NCBI GenBank assembly: GCA_033239125.1
Contig: BSWB01000001.1
Span: 6,646,501-6,710,500, forward strand
Reading direction: 5' to 3'
Length of the DNA: 64,000 nt
Source of the DNA: Fagopyrum homotropicum
Taxonomy: Eukaryota; Streptophyta; Magnoliopsida; Caryophyllales; Polygonaceae
Part shown: positions 1-8,949 of the stretch, piece after piece
How positions within the stretch are numbered: position 1 is the stretch's first letter
How the letters are laid out: each line of letters starts with the position of its first letter
Translations under genes and position numbers: made by a program
The notes under the pieces: model-generated
Database searches by the model: none
What the model saw: only the letters and a program-made list of their open reading frames with translations
What the model was told of the DNA's origin: nothing

Positions 1-398
1 ATATTCTCGCCGCGTCCCAGGTGTTCGCCTCGGTCGAGTCGACTTCTCTGGATCACCTCGGTCGAGGTGAATCTGTGGTCAACCGAGGTGAGTCACAACT
101 GAATGTGAAATCTCTCAAATCTGGGCCAAAGTGAATCTCTAATCCATGGCCATGCTTCCTGGATGGTTCCTTATGCTCCTGAATGTAGCTCCAATGACTC
201 CATATCTCCTTTTGCTCTTTTTTGATGCCAAACGTGCCATTTTACCTACGATTACAACAAAACTAGGTGTAGACCTCGATTCCCGCAAAGGTAGATGAAA
301 TCGTAATATAATCACATAATATACATACAAACATGCAGATTATGAAAGATAAAACGTCTAAACAAACCCCAAAATATAGACTATAATTCATGCTATCA
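1..398 (-). repeat. F1 outer 3' LTR, partial
   Basis: This matches the last about 400 nt of the complete F1 LTRs at 8950-10715 and 15079-16846 and ends in CTATCA at 398, directly before the polypurine tract. In element sense it is the 5' part (U3) of the LTR, beginning TGATAGC. It contains palindromes CCTCGGTCGAGT (28-39) and CCTCGGTCGAGG (56-67) and a half-site at 82-91. The rest of the LTR lies outside the window. Confidence 0.9.
28..91 (-). repeat. F1 U3 palindrome cluster
   Basis: Two near-palindromes CCTCGGTCGAGN and a downstream half-site ACCGAGGTG. The same cluster recurs in every F1 LTR: 10344-10406, 16476-16538 and 17988-18050. In the complete LTRs it lies about 180-250 bp upstream of the presumed TATA box in element sense. 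The function is unknown; the position suggests an upstream regulatory or protein-binding array. Confidence 0.8.
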
Positions 399-437
399 AA
401 ATACCCCATACTTAGCCCTTGCTTGTCCCCAAGCAAG
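399..437 (-). promoter_or_regulatory. F1 outer polypurine tract with adjacent hairpin
   Basis: In element sense the sequence just before the 3' LTR is purine-rich (AAGTATGGGGTATTT), the expected plus-strand primer for reverse transcription. It is preceded by a perfect 7-bp stem, CTTGCTT/AAGCAAG, with a six-base loop at 418-437. The same tract and hairpin recur at 10716-10754 (F1 inner), 27728-27766 (F2) and 52201-52239 (F2 second copy). Confidence 0.8.
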
Positions 438-784
438 CTCCGCATATAAAAGACAAGATAGAATGGATTATAAGTCAATAAAATCGATGAAAAGTCTTTC
501 AAAAACATTTTTATGGTGTGCAACAATCATAGATCACTCTAAGAGAATACTTCATGGAATTTAAAATCAATGTATGATCAAAACATTTTATAAATATAAG
601 AAAGTTGTTCATCTTTGCATAAAATCATAGAATGCATAATAAGTCATAATTATCGAAATTAATCATGCATAATCCAGTTTAAACCACTAAGTCAATCAAC
701 AAGCTCAAGGTCTCAAGGGCTTCCCAAAAGAAAGGTCAAGAAACGTCTAGGGTAGGGATGTATGGAAGGTAATGTGGTGCTAGA

Positions 785-1173
785 ATCCGGGAAAAGGATG
801 AACTTCACTTTCACTTCGACTTGCAACATCTTCCACCAATAAGCTTTGCTTATTTCACACGTTTTCTTTTTACTTTACTTTTTGGGATGCATGGACAGTG
901 TGCACAATAACCGAAGCCTAGGAAATCAACAATCATCAATTTCTTGAGATGCATCAAACCCTTGATGCACATACCATGACCCGTTAGGAATATCGCTCAA
1001 TCCGACTTTGGCAAGACACAAACACCCGACTATGTGAATGGTGCCGAGTTACTCATCTTCATGATTGACTTCCCCAAACCTATTATTACTTTCTAACACT
1101 TTCACTTCCAGCCAACTTCTCAACTTTAACTTCACTTGCTTTCAGCACTTTGCTTGCTTCCAAATTCCCGGAT
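785..1173 (-). other. Candidate structured RNA domain in Athila 3' noncoding region (F1 outer)
   Basis: The domain is bounded by complementary 9-mers ATCCGGGAA (785-793) and TTCCCGGAT (1165-1173). A local hairpin AATAAGC-TTT-GCTTATT occupies 838-854. A 99-nt block at 985-1083 matches F2 at 28320-28418 with only two differences, far more conserved than the surrounding noncoding DNA or the LTRs. The block has no conserved reading frame that I can see. A structured RNA acting in packaging, export or priming is inference only. Confidence 0.55.
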
Positions 1174-1494
1174 AGGTAAAGGGAGGCAAAATGTATATGA
1201 GGGGCTAAGCATGATCAAGAAGAAGAAGAGAGAAGAATGAATTGCCTTGGTCTTTCCAGGAAGAAAATGAGAGAACTTATCCTGCGGTGTCAACCTTCAA
1301 ATTCAACATAATTTGGATAAAAACAAAGTATTAAACATGCCAATAATTTCAAACAAAGCATTTAGCAACTTAAATATATTATAAAACCTTTCAAACACAT
1401 AAAGAATTTCAAAACCAGTCAGTAAACAAGATCTTCACTGAGATCATATCCAGATAAGAAGCACAAAAATCGTTTCGTAAACTCTCATTTAACC

Positions 1495-1568
1495 CACCTC
1501 GGTCGAGGTGTTCTTAGGTCAACCGAGGTGAAACGCCTCGTTCGGCCAGAACTGCCCCGGTCGAGGTC
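1495..1568 (-). repeat. F1 palindrome cluster downstream of env-position ORF
   Basis: Contains CCTCGGTCGAGG (1497-1508), half-site ACCGAGGTG, CCTCGTTCGG and CCCCGGTCGAGG (1555-1566). The spacing of full site plus about 13 nt plus the half-site in GTCAACCGAGGTGA copies that of the LTR cluster at 56-91, as if the module had been duplicated within the element. The inner element has it at 11811-11880. Confidence 0.75.
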
Positions 1569-1745
1569 CAAAATTTTTTTTTAAAACCAGTTTTCTTTCA
1601 GTTTCAACGTTTTTCTCAATCAAATAACCTGTAAGTATGCATGTAGTCTCAGATAAACACATAGATGAAAAAGTGAAGCATAAATATAGATAAATATCCG
1701 GTCAAATAAAGTCATACATCACATAAGTGTCAAATACATCAATAA

Positions 1746-1774
1746 ACACCCCATACTTGGGACACACTGTCCCA
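1746..1774 (-). promoter_or_regulatory. Second polypurine-tract-like site with hairpin
   Basis: In element sense a hairpin TGGGACA/TGTCCCA (1758-1774) is followed by AAGTATGGGGTG, nearly the same purine run as the true polypurine tract about 1.35 kb downstream. It recurs at 12052-12081 and, weaker, at 28957-28992. It could be an internal plus-strand primer or a relic of a duplicated 3' end. Confidence 0.5.
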
Positions 1775-1860
1775 GTGGGTCAAAATAAGTCTAAGGAATA
1801 AAGTACTCACCGGATAATAAGCTGAACTGCATAAAAATAAGAAAGAAAATCTTGCAGCTC

Positions 1861-3279
1861 TCAATAATCCTGATCCGGTGGTGGTGGTGGTGGCACATAC
1901 GGATACTGGGATGGGTCGAACGGATATCCCATAGTCTGGTGGAACTGGATCTCCATCATCCTGCGCTGATAGTGCTGTCCCTCTAGCATTTGATGAGTCC
2001 AACTGTCAATCTGTCGGTGCTGGGCAGCAAATCTCTCATGCATATCCACAGTAAGGGCAGCATAAGAGTCTATCATCTGATCCGTCAGATCATCGATCCG
2101 ACGATGAGCCTCTGGATCTCTATGTCGGCGTGTCCTACGCCTAGCAAGTCTCGCGGGTGATGCAGCAGGTGCAGGCTCAGTATCCTCATCATCCAGATCT
2201 ATAACTGGTGCGCTCGTCCCTGCAGTATCCGTCCCTATATCCATCGGGACTCCACCCTCTCTGTCATCAGCTGTCTCCTCACCATCTGCCTCCTCATCAG
2301 CTGGGGCAGTTGTTGTCTCTCTGTAATCCTCCATCAATGGAGCCCAAGCGGTTTGCCAATAGTGAGGGTCAAAAACAGTAAACTGGGCAGACCACCTGAT
2401 CCCCTGTGGTGTAGTCAGCTCCCACGACATAGCCACGCACGGTGTAGTCAAACCTCGGGGAACCAGAATCCGCCGAGTGATCATCTCCTGCAGCCCAAGC
2501 GGCTTGACAACCGCCACCATCGTGCAAGCGCTGAGATCCATGTTCTGATAACTAGCTATGTGGGTGACAAGCCCTCCGCAGCAGATGTCTCCCTTCGCCT
2601 TGGCCTTGATCTTGTGCAGATCCTCTGCCAACATCAAGCCAAAGTCCAGGATACCCCCAGTAACCATGCAGTATAAACTGAAAAGCTCTCCCTGTCGGAT
2701 CTTCTGGGGCATCTCAGTACGCGCCAGAAGTGTCTCACTGAAGATCCGGTGGGCTAACCTAAAGGCTAAGTGGAAGATGACCTTCTCCCTGGAATCTCCA
2801 AGGCGCCATCTGTCTGCGTGCTCAGTAATATGGGCAATCTGTCCCCAGAACTCCCTAGCTACAGATCGGGACGGGAAGTCAACAGTGTGGGCTCAAGAAA
2901 ACCGAAAATCATTCTCCAGTACTCTAGTGGCACTAAGAAGTTCCGGTTCATCAACCGGTACTTCACAGATCTCTCTGTGGGGAGGTAGGTGAAGGAGCTA
3001 ATAAACTCTAAGGTGGGCTCCAAATAGGCTGGGGCTCGGATCTCAGTAAACTGATCCAGCCCTACTGTAGATATCATCCTCCTAAGGTCTCCGTCTACCT
3101 GGAGACAATCAAAAGTAGACACGTCCAGGAAGCGAGGTGCAATGACTGGACGACCGGAAATACGGTCGTAATCGACCTAGTGTCACTCATGGATCACCGG
3201 TCGATAGGGTCGGGAAGAAGAGGAAGAAGGGGAAGGTGAGGATCTATCCCTAAGGGCAAGACGTCTGTCGGAACTCATT
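1861..3279 (-). pseudogene. Athila env-position ORF (ORF1-type), broken
   Basis: This frame sits between pol and the 3' noncoding region, where Athila elements carry a non-pol ORF often called env-like or ATHILA ORF-1. I chose the ATG at 3279 because a Ser/Arg-rich start (MSSDRRLALRDRSSPSPSSS) reads directly into it. Two stops follow in the first 40 codons, near 3180. The frame then reads through a conserved central part (3122-2859), shifts frame near 2870, and resumes to the stop at 1861. The core resembles the F2 ORF at 29149-30656: both share a QKI-E/D-LF-LYCM segment and a GGLVTHIA or GGMVTHLA segment. The tail is acidic, then Arg-rich, then ends in Pro-rich PPPPPPDQDY. No membrane segment is evident, so a true envelope role is doubtful. 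Confidence 0.7.
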
Positions 3280-4024
3280 TTCAATCTAGTCACTGTCAGG
3301 TCACCTCGGTCGACTGACAACTCTCAAGAATCACCTCGTCCGAGGCATAGAACGACTAGACCGAGGCGGAAAACTGGATTCTAATTTCCTCAGAAAATTC
3401 AGTTCTTTTCCCCCAAAATCACTAAAACTGCTTCCTATAGGGTACTTAAGGCTTTTCTCAACAAATGCAAGGGCAACCAAAGCCCAAATCGAAGCGAAAA
3501 CAGCGAGGTAGGGTTTCGGTTTTATTTTACCTCGTTCGGCCGAATCGGTTTGATTTTCTTGCAGATCGACGATGCACTGGGATCCTCTATGCCCTTATCG
3601 CAGTTTGGAAGCGAAAATCTTCGAAAACGAGCAAGAATCGAAGAAGCGAGGTGCAAACTGTCGCCGCGGTCGAGGAAGGGTGAGATGGAAGAGAGAGAAA
3701 ATAAATCCCCCTTTTATACCCTTTTTGGAACTGCTGTCACCTCGGTCGAGATGGTCTCGACTGGACCGAGGTGGTACGGACCGAGGTGGTTCTTCAGAAA
3801 ACCCTAGTCGCCTCGGTTGCTCATGAATCATCTCGGTCGAGGTGCTCTGACAGCAACCGAGATGCCTCAGTCAAACTTCGTCTTCTCAAATTCTCGATCT
3901 TCTGTACTTCCAGTTATGTTCCTTCCTTAGATGTCACCTGTTATCTGTCTAGAACGTCAAAAACAAAACAAAGCAAAGCAAAAGCAAATACTATCGAAGC
4001 TAGACTAGAAAAAGGGAAAAAGAA
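3280..4024 (-). other. F1 pol-to-ORF1 spacer with palindromes
   Basis: About 750 bp without a credible gene, holding the densest run of F1 palindromes outside the LTRs. Variants occur at 3303-3368, 3531-3549 and 3664-3675, and a long cluster spans 3738-3870 with full and half sites in both orientations. In element sense it is the leader of the downstream ORF1. Short frames here on both strands look like chance products of the repeats. Confidence 0.7.
3738..3870 (-). repeat. F1 palindrome cluster in ORF1 leader
   Basis: Includes CCTCGGTCGAG (3740-3750), two GACCGAGGTGG half-sites near 3773-3788, CCTCGGTTG near 3811 and ATCTCGGTCGAGGTG near 3830. The last is followed by a CAACCGAGATG half-site, repeating the full-plus-half arrangement seen in the LTR. 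Confidence 0.7.
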
Positions 4025-4083
4025 AGCAATACCTTGGGTTGCCTCCCAAGAAGCGCTTGGTTTAAGGTCGCTAGCTGGACCAT
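4025..4083 (-). other. Conserved block after pol
   Basis: About 57 nt directly downstream of the pol frame are nearly the same in F1 and F2 (31421-31477; second copy 55894-55950). They include GCGCTTCTTGGGAGGCAACC in element sense for F2. In F2 the block overlaps or abuts the end of the integrase frame. It may be a signal for expressing the downstream ORF, such as a splice or translation element; this is inference. Confidence 0.5.
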
Positions 4084-4093
4084 AATGCGTCTC

Positions 4094-5754
4094 TCATGCG
4101 TGATGGGAGGTGCCCTCACCCCATACTTCACCTCCATCGTGGGGTGAAGTAAGTAAGTCTATCAAATGCTCCAACAAGTGTAAATGCTCATCGGGGAATG
4201 AATCGTCTATGGGCGGGTCGTCCTTCTCACGTGAAGATGCAGGTAGCCGGCTGAGGTGATCCGCAACGGAGTTTTCGGATCCCTTCTTATCGCGGATCTC
4301 TAGATCAAACTCTTGAAGCAAGAGAATCCATCGAATAAGGCGTGGCTTGGCATCTTTCTTAGCCAACAAGTAACGGATGGCTGCATGGTCGGTGTAGACA
4401 ATGACTTTCTCCCCTACTAAATAGGAACGAAACTTCTCGAAAGCATATACAACCGCCAATAAATGGTGGTGGTCCGGCCATCCTTCTTCTATCCAAGCAC
4501 CGCTCCTACGGCTACATCACTAGCATCGCACATGACCTCAAAGGGCAAGGTCCAATCCGGAGGCTGGATAATGGGAGCGGAGATCAACGCTTCCTTAATC
4601 CTGTAAAAAGCATCAAGACACTCCCGCGAAAACTCAAAAACAACATCTTTATTCAAGAGGTTAGTTAATGGTTTAGATATCTTGGAGAAGTCCTTGATGA
4701 ATCTCCTGTAGAAACCTGCATGCCCGAGAAAACTCCTCACACCTTTTACAGAACAAGGGGGAGGGAGTTTCTCAATAGTCTCGATCTTAGCGCGATCGAC
4801 CTCAATACCTCGATTAGAAACGAGGTGTCCTAGCACAATGCCTTCATTGACCATAAAATGACACTTTTTCCAATTCAAAACGAGATTAGTGTCTTCACAT
4901 CTTTTAAGCACTAGAGAAAGGTTAGATAGGCAATCATCAAAAGAGGAACCATATACAGAAAAATCATCCATAAATACCTCCATGATCTCCTCTATGTACT
5001 CGGAAAAGATAGCCATCATGCATCGCTGGAAGGTAGCGGGTGCATTGCACAATCCAAATGGCATCCTCCTATAAGCAAATGTCCCCCATGGACAAGTGAA
5101 AGTGGTCTTCTCTTGATCATCCGGATGGATAAGAATCTAGAAGAATCCACTATAACCGTCTAAGTAGCAAAAGTGTGAATGCTGGGCCAACCGCTCGAGC
5201 ATTTGATCAATGAAGGGAAGTGGAAAATGGTCCTTCCGTGTGGGCGTGTTCAGCTTCCTATAATCGATGCAAACCCTCCAGCCCGTAACGGTCCGGGTTG
5301 AGATCAACTCGTTGTTCTTATTCGTCACAACGGTCATCCCTCCTTTCTTCGGAACTACATGCACCGGGCTAACCCACTTGCTGTCCGAGATAGGGTATAT
5401 GATACCTGCATCCAACAACTTAAGAATTTCTTTCTTCATAACCTCTTTCATGATCGGATTTAACCGTCTTTGAGGTTCCCGTGAAGTCTTATGATCATCC
5501 TCCATTAAAATTCTATGCATGCAGAAAGAAGGCTTAATGTCAATAAGATCATCTATAGTATAACCCAAAGCCTTTTGATGCTTTCTCAGGACATGCATTA
5601 GCTTAGATAATTCAGTTTCGGAAAGGGAAGCACTAACAATAACAGGATAAGTGGAATCCGGTCCGAGAAAGACATACCTCAAGTGATTTGGGAGTTGTTT
5701 AAGTTCCACAACTGGGGGTGCTTTCTGAGGGGGATCCTTGCTTCCTCCTTCCAA
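4094..5754 (-). pseudogene. F1 outer pol: reverse transcriptase/RNase H, integrase deleted
   Basis: Reading leftward, 5754-5137 covers the reverse transcriptase fingers (VSPVHVVPKKGG, CIDYRKLN) and stops at a TAG replacing the Gln of GFFQIL. The same frame resumes at 5064 with MPFGLCNAPATFQRCM and the FMDD active site and ends at 4489 with another TAG after AVGAVLG. A deletion of roughly 75 bp with a frame change then removes the RNase H segment carrying the second acidic residue. The last part (4459-4094) holds the TDH motif and DHLSRL tail. After DLLTS it jumps to a C-terminal integrase scrap (GGEVWGE), so the HHCC and DDE parts are gone. Compare the fuller F2 copy at 31487-33922. Confidence 0.85.
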
Positions 5755-5813
5755 TGGAGTAGACCCAGAAATTGGACTTTCGGAAGTCTCAGTTGAAATC
5801 GTCTCGCCATCGA

Positions 5814-5891
5814 CCTCGGTCGAGGCGCATAGGCGTTGACCGAGATGTTCTTCAGTCGCCTCGCTCAGTCCAGAAAGCGCCTCGGTCGAGG
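5814..5891 (-). repeat. F1 palindromes in protease-RT linker
   Basis: Full CCTCGGTCGAGG sites at 5814-5825 and 5880-5891 with degenerate sites between. They lie inside the coding frame and are read in element sense as Ser-Thr-Glu rich linker (STSTE). The inner element keeps them at 12204-12215 and 12270-12281. F2 has its own palindrome cluster at the same protease-RT junction (33932-33987). Confidence 0.75.
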
Positions 5892-6847
5892 TACTGCAAC
5901 TGGAACCGAAACTGGAGATCTTCGTCTCCTGGATTAGCTTCTCAGTTTAAGCTCCTGGATCTTCTTCCAATGCTTTTAAGCTCCGTATATCTGCATCACA
6001 AGAAGCATCTATACCTTCCTCCATTAAACTGAAGCTAATAAATCTTTCGAGTGGATCGTTAGTAAGGATAGAGCTCACCAATTCTCTTGATTCTTCTTCA
6101 TCGTAGATGTTGAAGATATCATCGCTCAGCTGCTCCCCTTTCATGGCTGCAAGTAATGCGAACTCCACCTCATCGCCGCCAATGTTGAATTTCAACTTGG
6201 CATTCTTGCAATCCACGTTGCAACCCGAAGTTGCTAGAAATGGCCTCCCGAGAATAATAGGAACAGGATAATCTGCGGGAATGTCAAGTACAACAAAATC
6301 TATTGGTAGATAGAAGTTACCTAACTTGACCGGAACGTCCTCCAAGATGCCCACGGGATGGGTGATGGAGCGATCCGCCATATAAAGTCGAATCTTGACC
6401 GGCTTGGGCTCTCCAAGTCCGATCTTCATACATAGCTCCAGCGGGATGATGCTCACGCTGGCTCCTAGATCACAAAGGGCTTCACAAGTGACATCCCCAA
6501 CTTGAATAGGAATGCAAAATGAGCCAGGATCTCTCAATTTAGGTGGCATCTTTTCCTTCATGATTTGTATGAGCTCCGAGGATTTAGATGTCATCCTAAC
6601 TTCACCAAAATCTTCCAGTTTCCTCTTCCTTGATAGGATCTCCTTCAAGAACTTCCCATAGGCGGGCATTCCTAGAATAGCATCAAGGAAATGAATGTTA
6701 ATATGCAGTTTATTCATCAAGTCAAGGAACTTACCAAAATGCTTGTATAGATGTGCTCTGGCCCTTGACTGGGGGAATGGAAGTGGTGGTTTGTATGCAG
6801 GAGGTGGAACATAAACTTCAGTTTTCCCTTCCGCTTTCTGTGGCTCC

Positions 6848-6930
6848 ACCTCGGTTGGCATCTCGGTCGAAGTGTTCTTCGATTGCATCTGGACCGAGGT
6901 GGTCTTCGTCGGTACTGGCACCGACCGAGG
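6848..6930 (-). repeat. F1 palindromes in gag-protease linker
   Basis: Degenerate sites CCTCGGTTGG, TCTCGGTCGAAG, GACCGAGGTGG and CGACCGAGGC sit in the low-complexity linker between gag and protease. The copies in the inner element are at 13239-13320. One site is in the orientation opposite to most others. Confidence 0.65.
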
Positions 6931-8206
6931 CACTGAATCTGCAGTTTTCAGTCCACTCCTCGTAGTTATGGCCATGATCTGGCCCTTAGGGTTGCTCTCC
7001 GTCCTTGCTGGAAGCTTCCCTGGATCTCTTGGCGCTTCATTCGCCTTACTTGCAAGTTGTTGTTCAAAGGCTTTTTGGGCCTTCGAAAATGAAGTCATAG
7101 AAGTCTCCATAGCGTTGAGCTTGATCAAGATAGCCTCCAGAACTGCGTCTTTCTTTTCCGGCTGAGACGAACTTGATCCTTGCCCCTGGCTCTTTAATGG
7201 AGTAGAAGAAGAAGAAGGGGAAGAGAGGAAAGGGTTAGAGGAATCGTTAGAGTTGGAGTTTGAATGTTTGTTACCAGAATTTTGGTTGTTCGCCCTCCAG
7301 TTGTTACTATTGGATCCTCTATTGTTGTTGTTGTAATTGTTGTTCCGGGAACTGTTGTTGTTGTTACGGTATCCGTTGTTGTTGTTCCTTTGTCCTTGCT
7401 CTTCCTTCTTGGTTTGAGCGACCAAGAGTTCCTTCAATTGTTTCACATCATTCTTCAAAGACGTGAGTTGATTGTTGTTGGGCTGAGTTTCTTGGAAGTT
7501 AACTCTTTTAACTCCACCTTCAGCTCCTTGGTGGGTGTACTTCTCCATATGCAAAGCTTGCTTCTCGATGAAGTCCCAATCTTCGTCAATCGCCATGTCC
7601 ATAAAGGTACCGGCGGAGAGTAGTTGGAGATTGAACTGGGTGCTTCCGTCCAGTCCCTTGAAATATATCTCCAATAACTCTAACTTTGGAATCCCATGAT
7701 GTGGGCAATCCAAAAGAATGTCCTTGAACCGCTCCCATGACTTGGACAAGCTCTCCTTGTCCTTCATAATGAAAGCTTTGATCTTCCCTCTCATTTCAGC
7801 GGTCTTTGAGGGGGAAAGAATTTGGTCAAGAATTTCGTCGTCATCTCCTCCCATCTGCTAATTTTTCCTGGAGGAAGAGATTGATACCAAGTAAGAGCTC
7901 TATCTTTTAAAGAAAAGTAAAAAGGTCTTAGCTTGTAGTTGTTGTTTTCAATCCTTGAGGGTCTCAAGGTCTCCATCAAGATCTCATAGTTTTGAAGATG
8001 TTGATGTGGTGATTCCTTCTCCAGCCCTCCAAATTGGCATTGGCGAATCATGGATAGAACTTGCGGTCGAAGTTCGTCATGGTCCGCTGGATCTCCTAGG
8101 TTAACTCCTGGACGCCTCAGTTGTTGATTAGGGTCCATCCTTTGACCTAGGGTTTGTGGGATTCCTGCAGGAAAAGCGTCTCGGACTGGCATCCGAGGTG
8201 GAAGTA

Positions 8207-8308
8207 CCTCGGCCGGGGCGTCAGGTACTGGACCTGCCTCGGTCGAGGGTCAGCAACCGGGACCTGGATCGGTCGAGGATCTAGAACAGGATCTTCCCTC
8301 GGTCGAGG
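8207..8308 (-). repeat. F1 30-bp palindrome-bearing repeats in gag N-terminus
   Basis: CCTCGGCCGGGG (8207-8218), CCTCGGTCGAGG (8237-8248), ATCGGTCGAGGA (8269-8280) and CCTCGGTCGAGG (8297-8308) recur at about 30-bp spacing. In the intact inner copy the spacing is exactly 30 bp (14635, 14665, 14695) and encodes a 10-residue DPRP-containing repeat. Confidence 0.75.
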
Positions 8309-8657
8309 TAGAAATTGGTCTCGTAAAGCTGCCATGTCAACTTTGATCGCTTCAGTCCTGGTGCGAGTTTCTTCTCTCTCTTACCTCAATTCTTCCCTGC
8401 TGAGGCGTAGCAGCTCTAACGCCTCTTTCAACTCGGCCTCAAGATCGCGATTGTCTTGGTGGGCCATCTTCGCTTCTTTCAACCGTCGTTTGTATGTCTT
8501 CTCTGGTTCGGGATCGTAAGGAACGATTTCCTTCCCAGTGCGGGTTCTTCGCATAAACCTAAGAAAGAACCTGCAAAAGTCACTCAAGTAGAGTGGTTAG
8601 TAGACACGGGGGCAAGTGCCCCAAGAGCAAACCGTAACCGGCTCGGTCTAGACCAAG

Positions 8658-8675
8658 TCCCCGGCAACGGCGCCA
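8658..8675 (-). promoter_or_regulatory. F1 outer primer-binding site, tRNA-Asp
   Basis: The plus strand reads TCCCCGGCAACGGCGCCA, identical to the 3' end of plant tRNA-Asp including CCA as I know it. The minus-strand element RNA is therefore complementary to the primer. It lies 6 nt from the LTR end at 8682, as expected. Use of tRNA-Asp is characteristic of Athila. Confidence 0.9.
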
Positions 8676-8681
8676 AAAACT

Positions 8682-8949
8682 TGTTCGCTCCAAACGGTGT
8701 GTGCAAGCTTTAAATTTATAACCCTAGACGTAAGCTTAAAACAAGGATGCGAACCCGCAGTGTACGGGTCAATCATAGTAAAAGCAAGGAATTCCAGGGG
8801 TCGATCACAGGGACTTAGTGAAACAAAGTCCAATCACGGTATGCTTATGTAAATACTAACCACAAGAGGTGATCAAAACAATCAAAGATGATATAAAAGT
8901 TAATAAAGCAAACATGCAATTCTAGGGATTAAAACATCTAGTTATGGTT
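8682..8949 (-). repeat. F1 outer 5' LTR, proximal fragment
   Basis: The LTR edge starts TGTTCGCTCC at 8682 and runs 268 bp before the inner element begins at 8950. The other part of this LTR is at 16852-18358. The last five bases TGGTT (8945-8949) are the target duplication repeated at 16847-16851. Confidence 0.9.

Larger units (their letters stand above)
438..1744 (-). other. F1 outer 3' noncoding region
   Basis: About 1.3 kb between the env-position ORF and the polypurine tract, with no credible coding sequence. It is AT-rich at both ends and holds the conserved domain at 785-1173 and a palindrome cluster at 1495-1568. A matching region occurs in the inner F1 element (10755-12048) and, more diverged, in F2 (27767-28950). 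Confidence 0.75.
5947..8587 (-). pseudogene. F1 outer gag-protease, frameshifted
   Basis: The intact inner F1 homologue (12610-14985) shows the expected frame. Here the start MSDFCRFF (8587) hits a TAA at 8381. The next parts lie in other frames (8335-8147, 8192-7791), and the main frame 7854-5947 runs to a stop after EEDPGA. It holds the second half of the Retrotrans_gag-type domain (WERFKDILLDCPHHG), an Asn-rich linker in place of an obvious CCHC knuckle, and the retropepsin motif CDLGASVSIIPL. DLG in place of DSG or DTG is usual for Athila proteases as I recall them. At least one stop and two frameshifts make it non-functional. Confidence 0.85.

Noticed and set aside
7260..7623. Cys- or Val-rich frames on the plus strand
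   Set aside because: They are reverse-strand readings of the Asn-codon repeats of gag; the same happens at 13657-14016, 35228-35518 and 59700-59990.
8658..8675. Fragment of a tRNA-Asp gene
   Set aside because: Only the 3' 18 nt are present, exactly beside an LTR; it is a primer-binding site.
8682..8949. Tandem duplication of the first 268 bp of an F1 LTR
   Set aside because: The TGGTT target duplication and the complementary LTR fragment at 16852-18358 show it is the split outer LTR around an inserted element.
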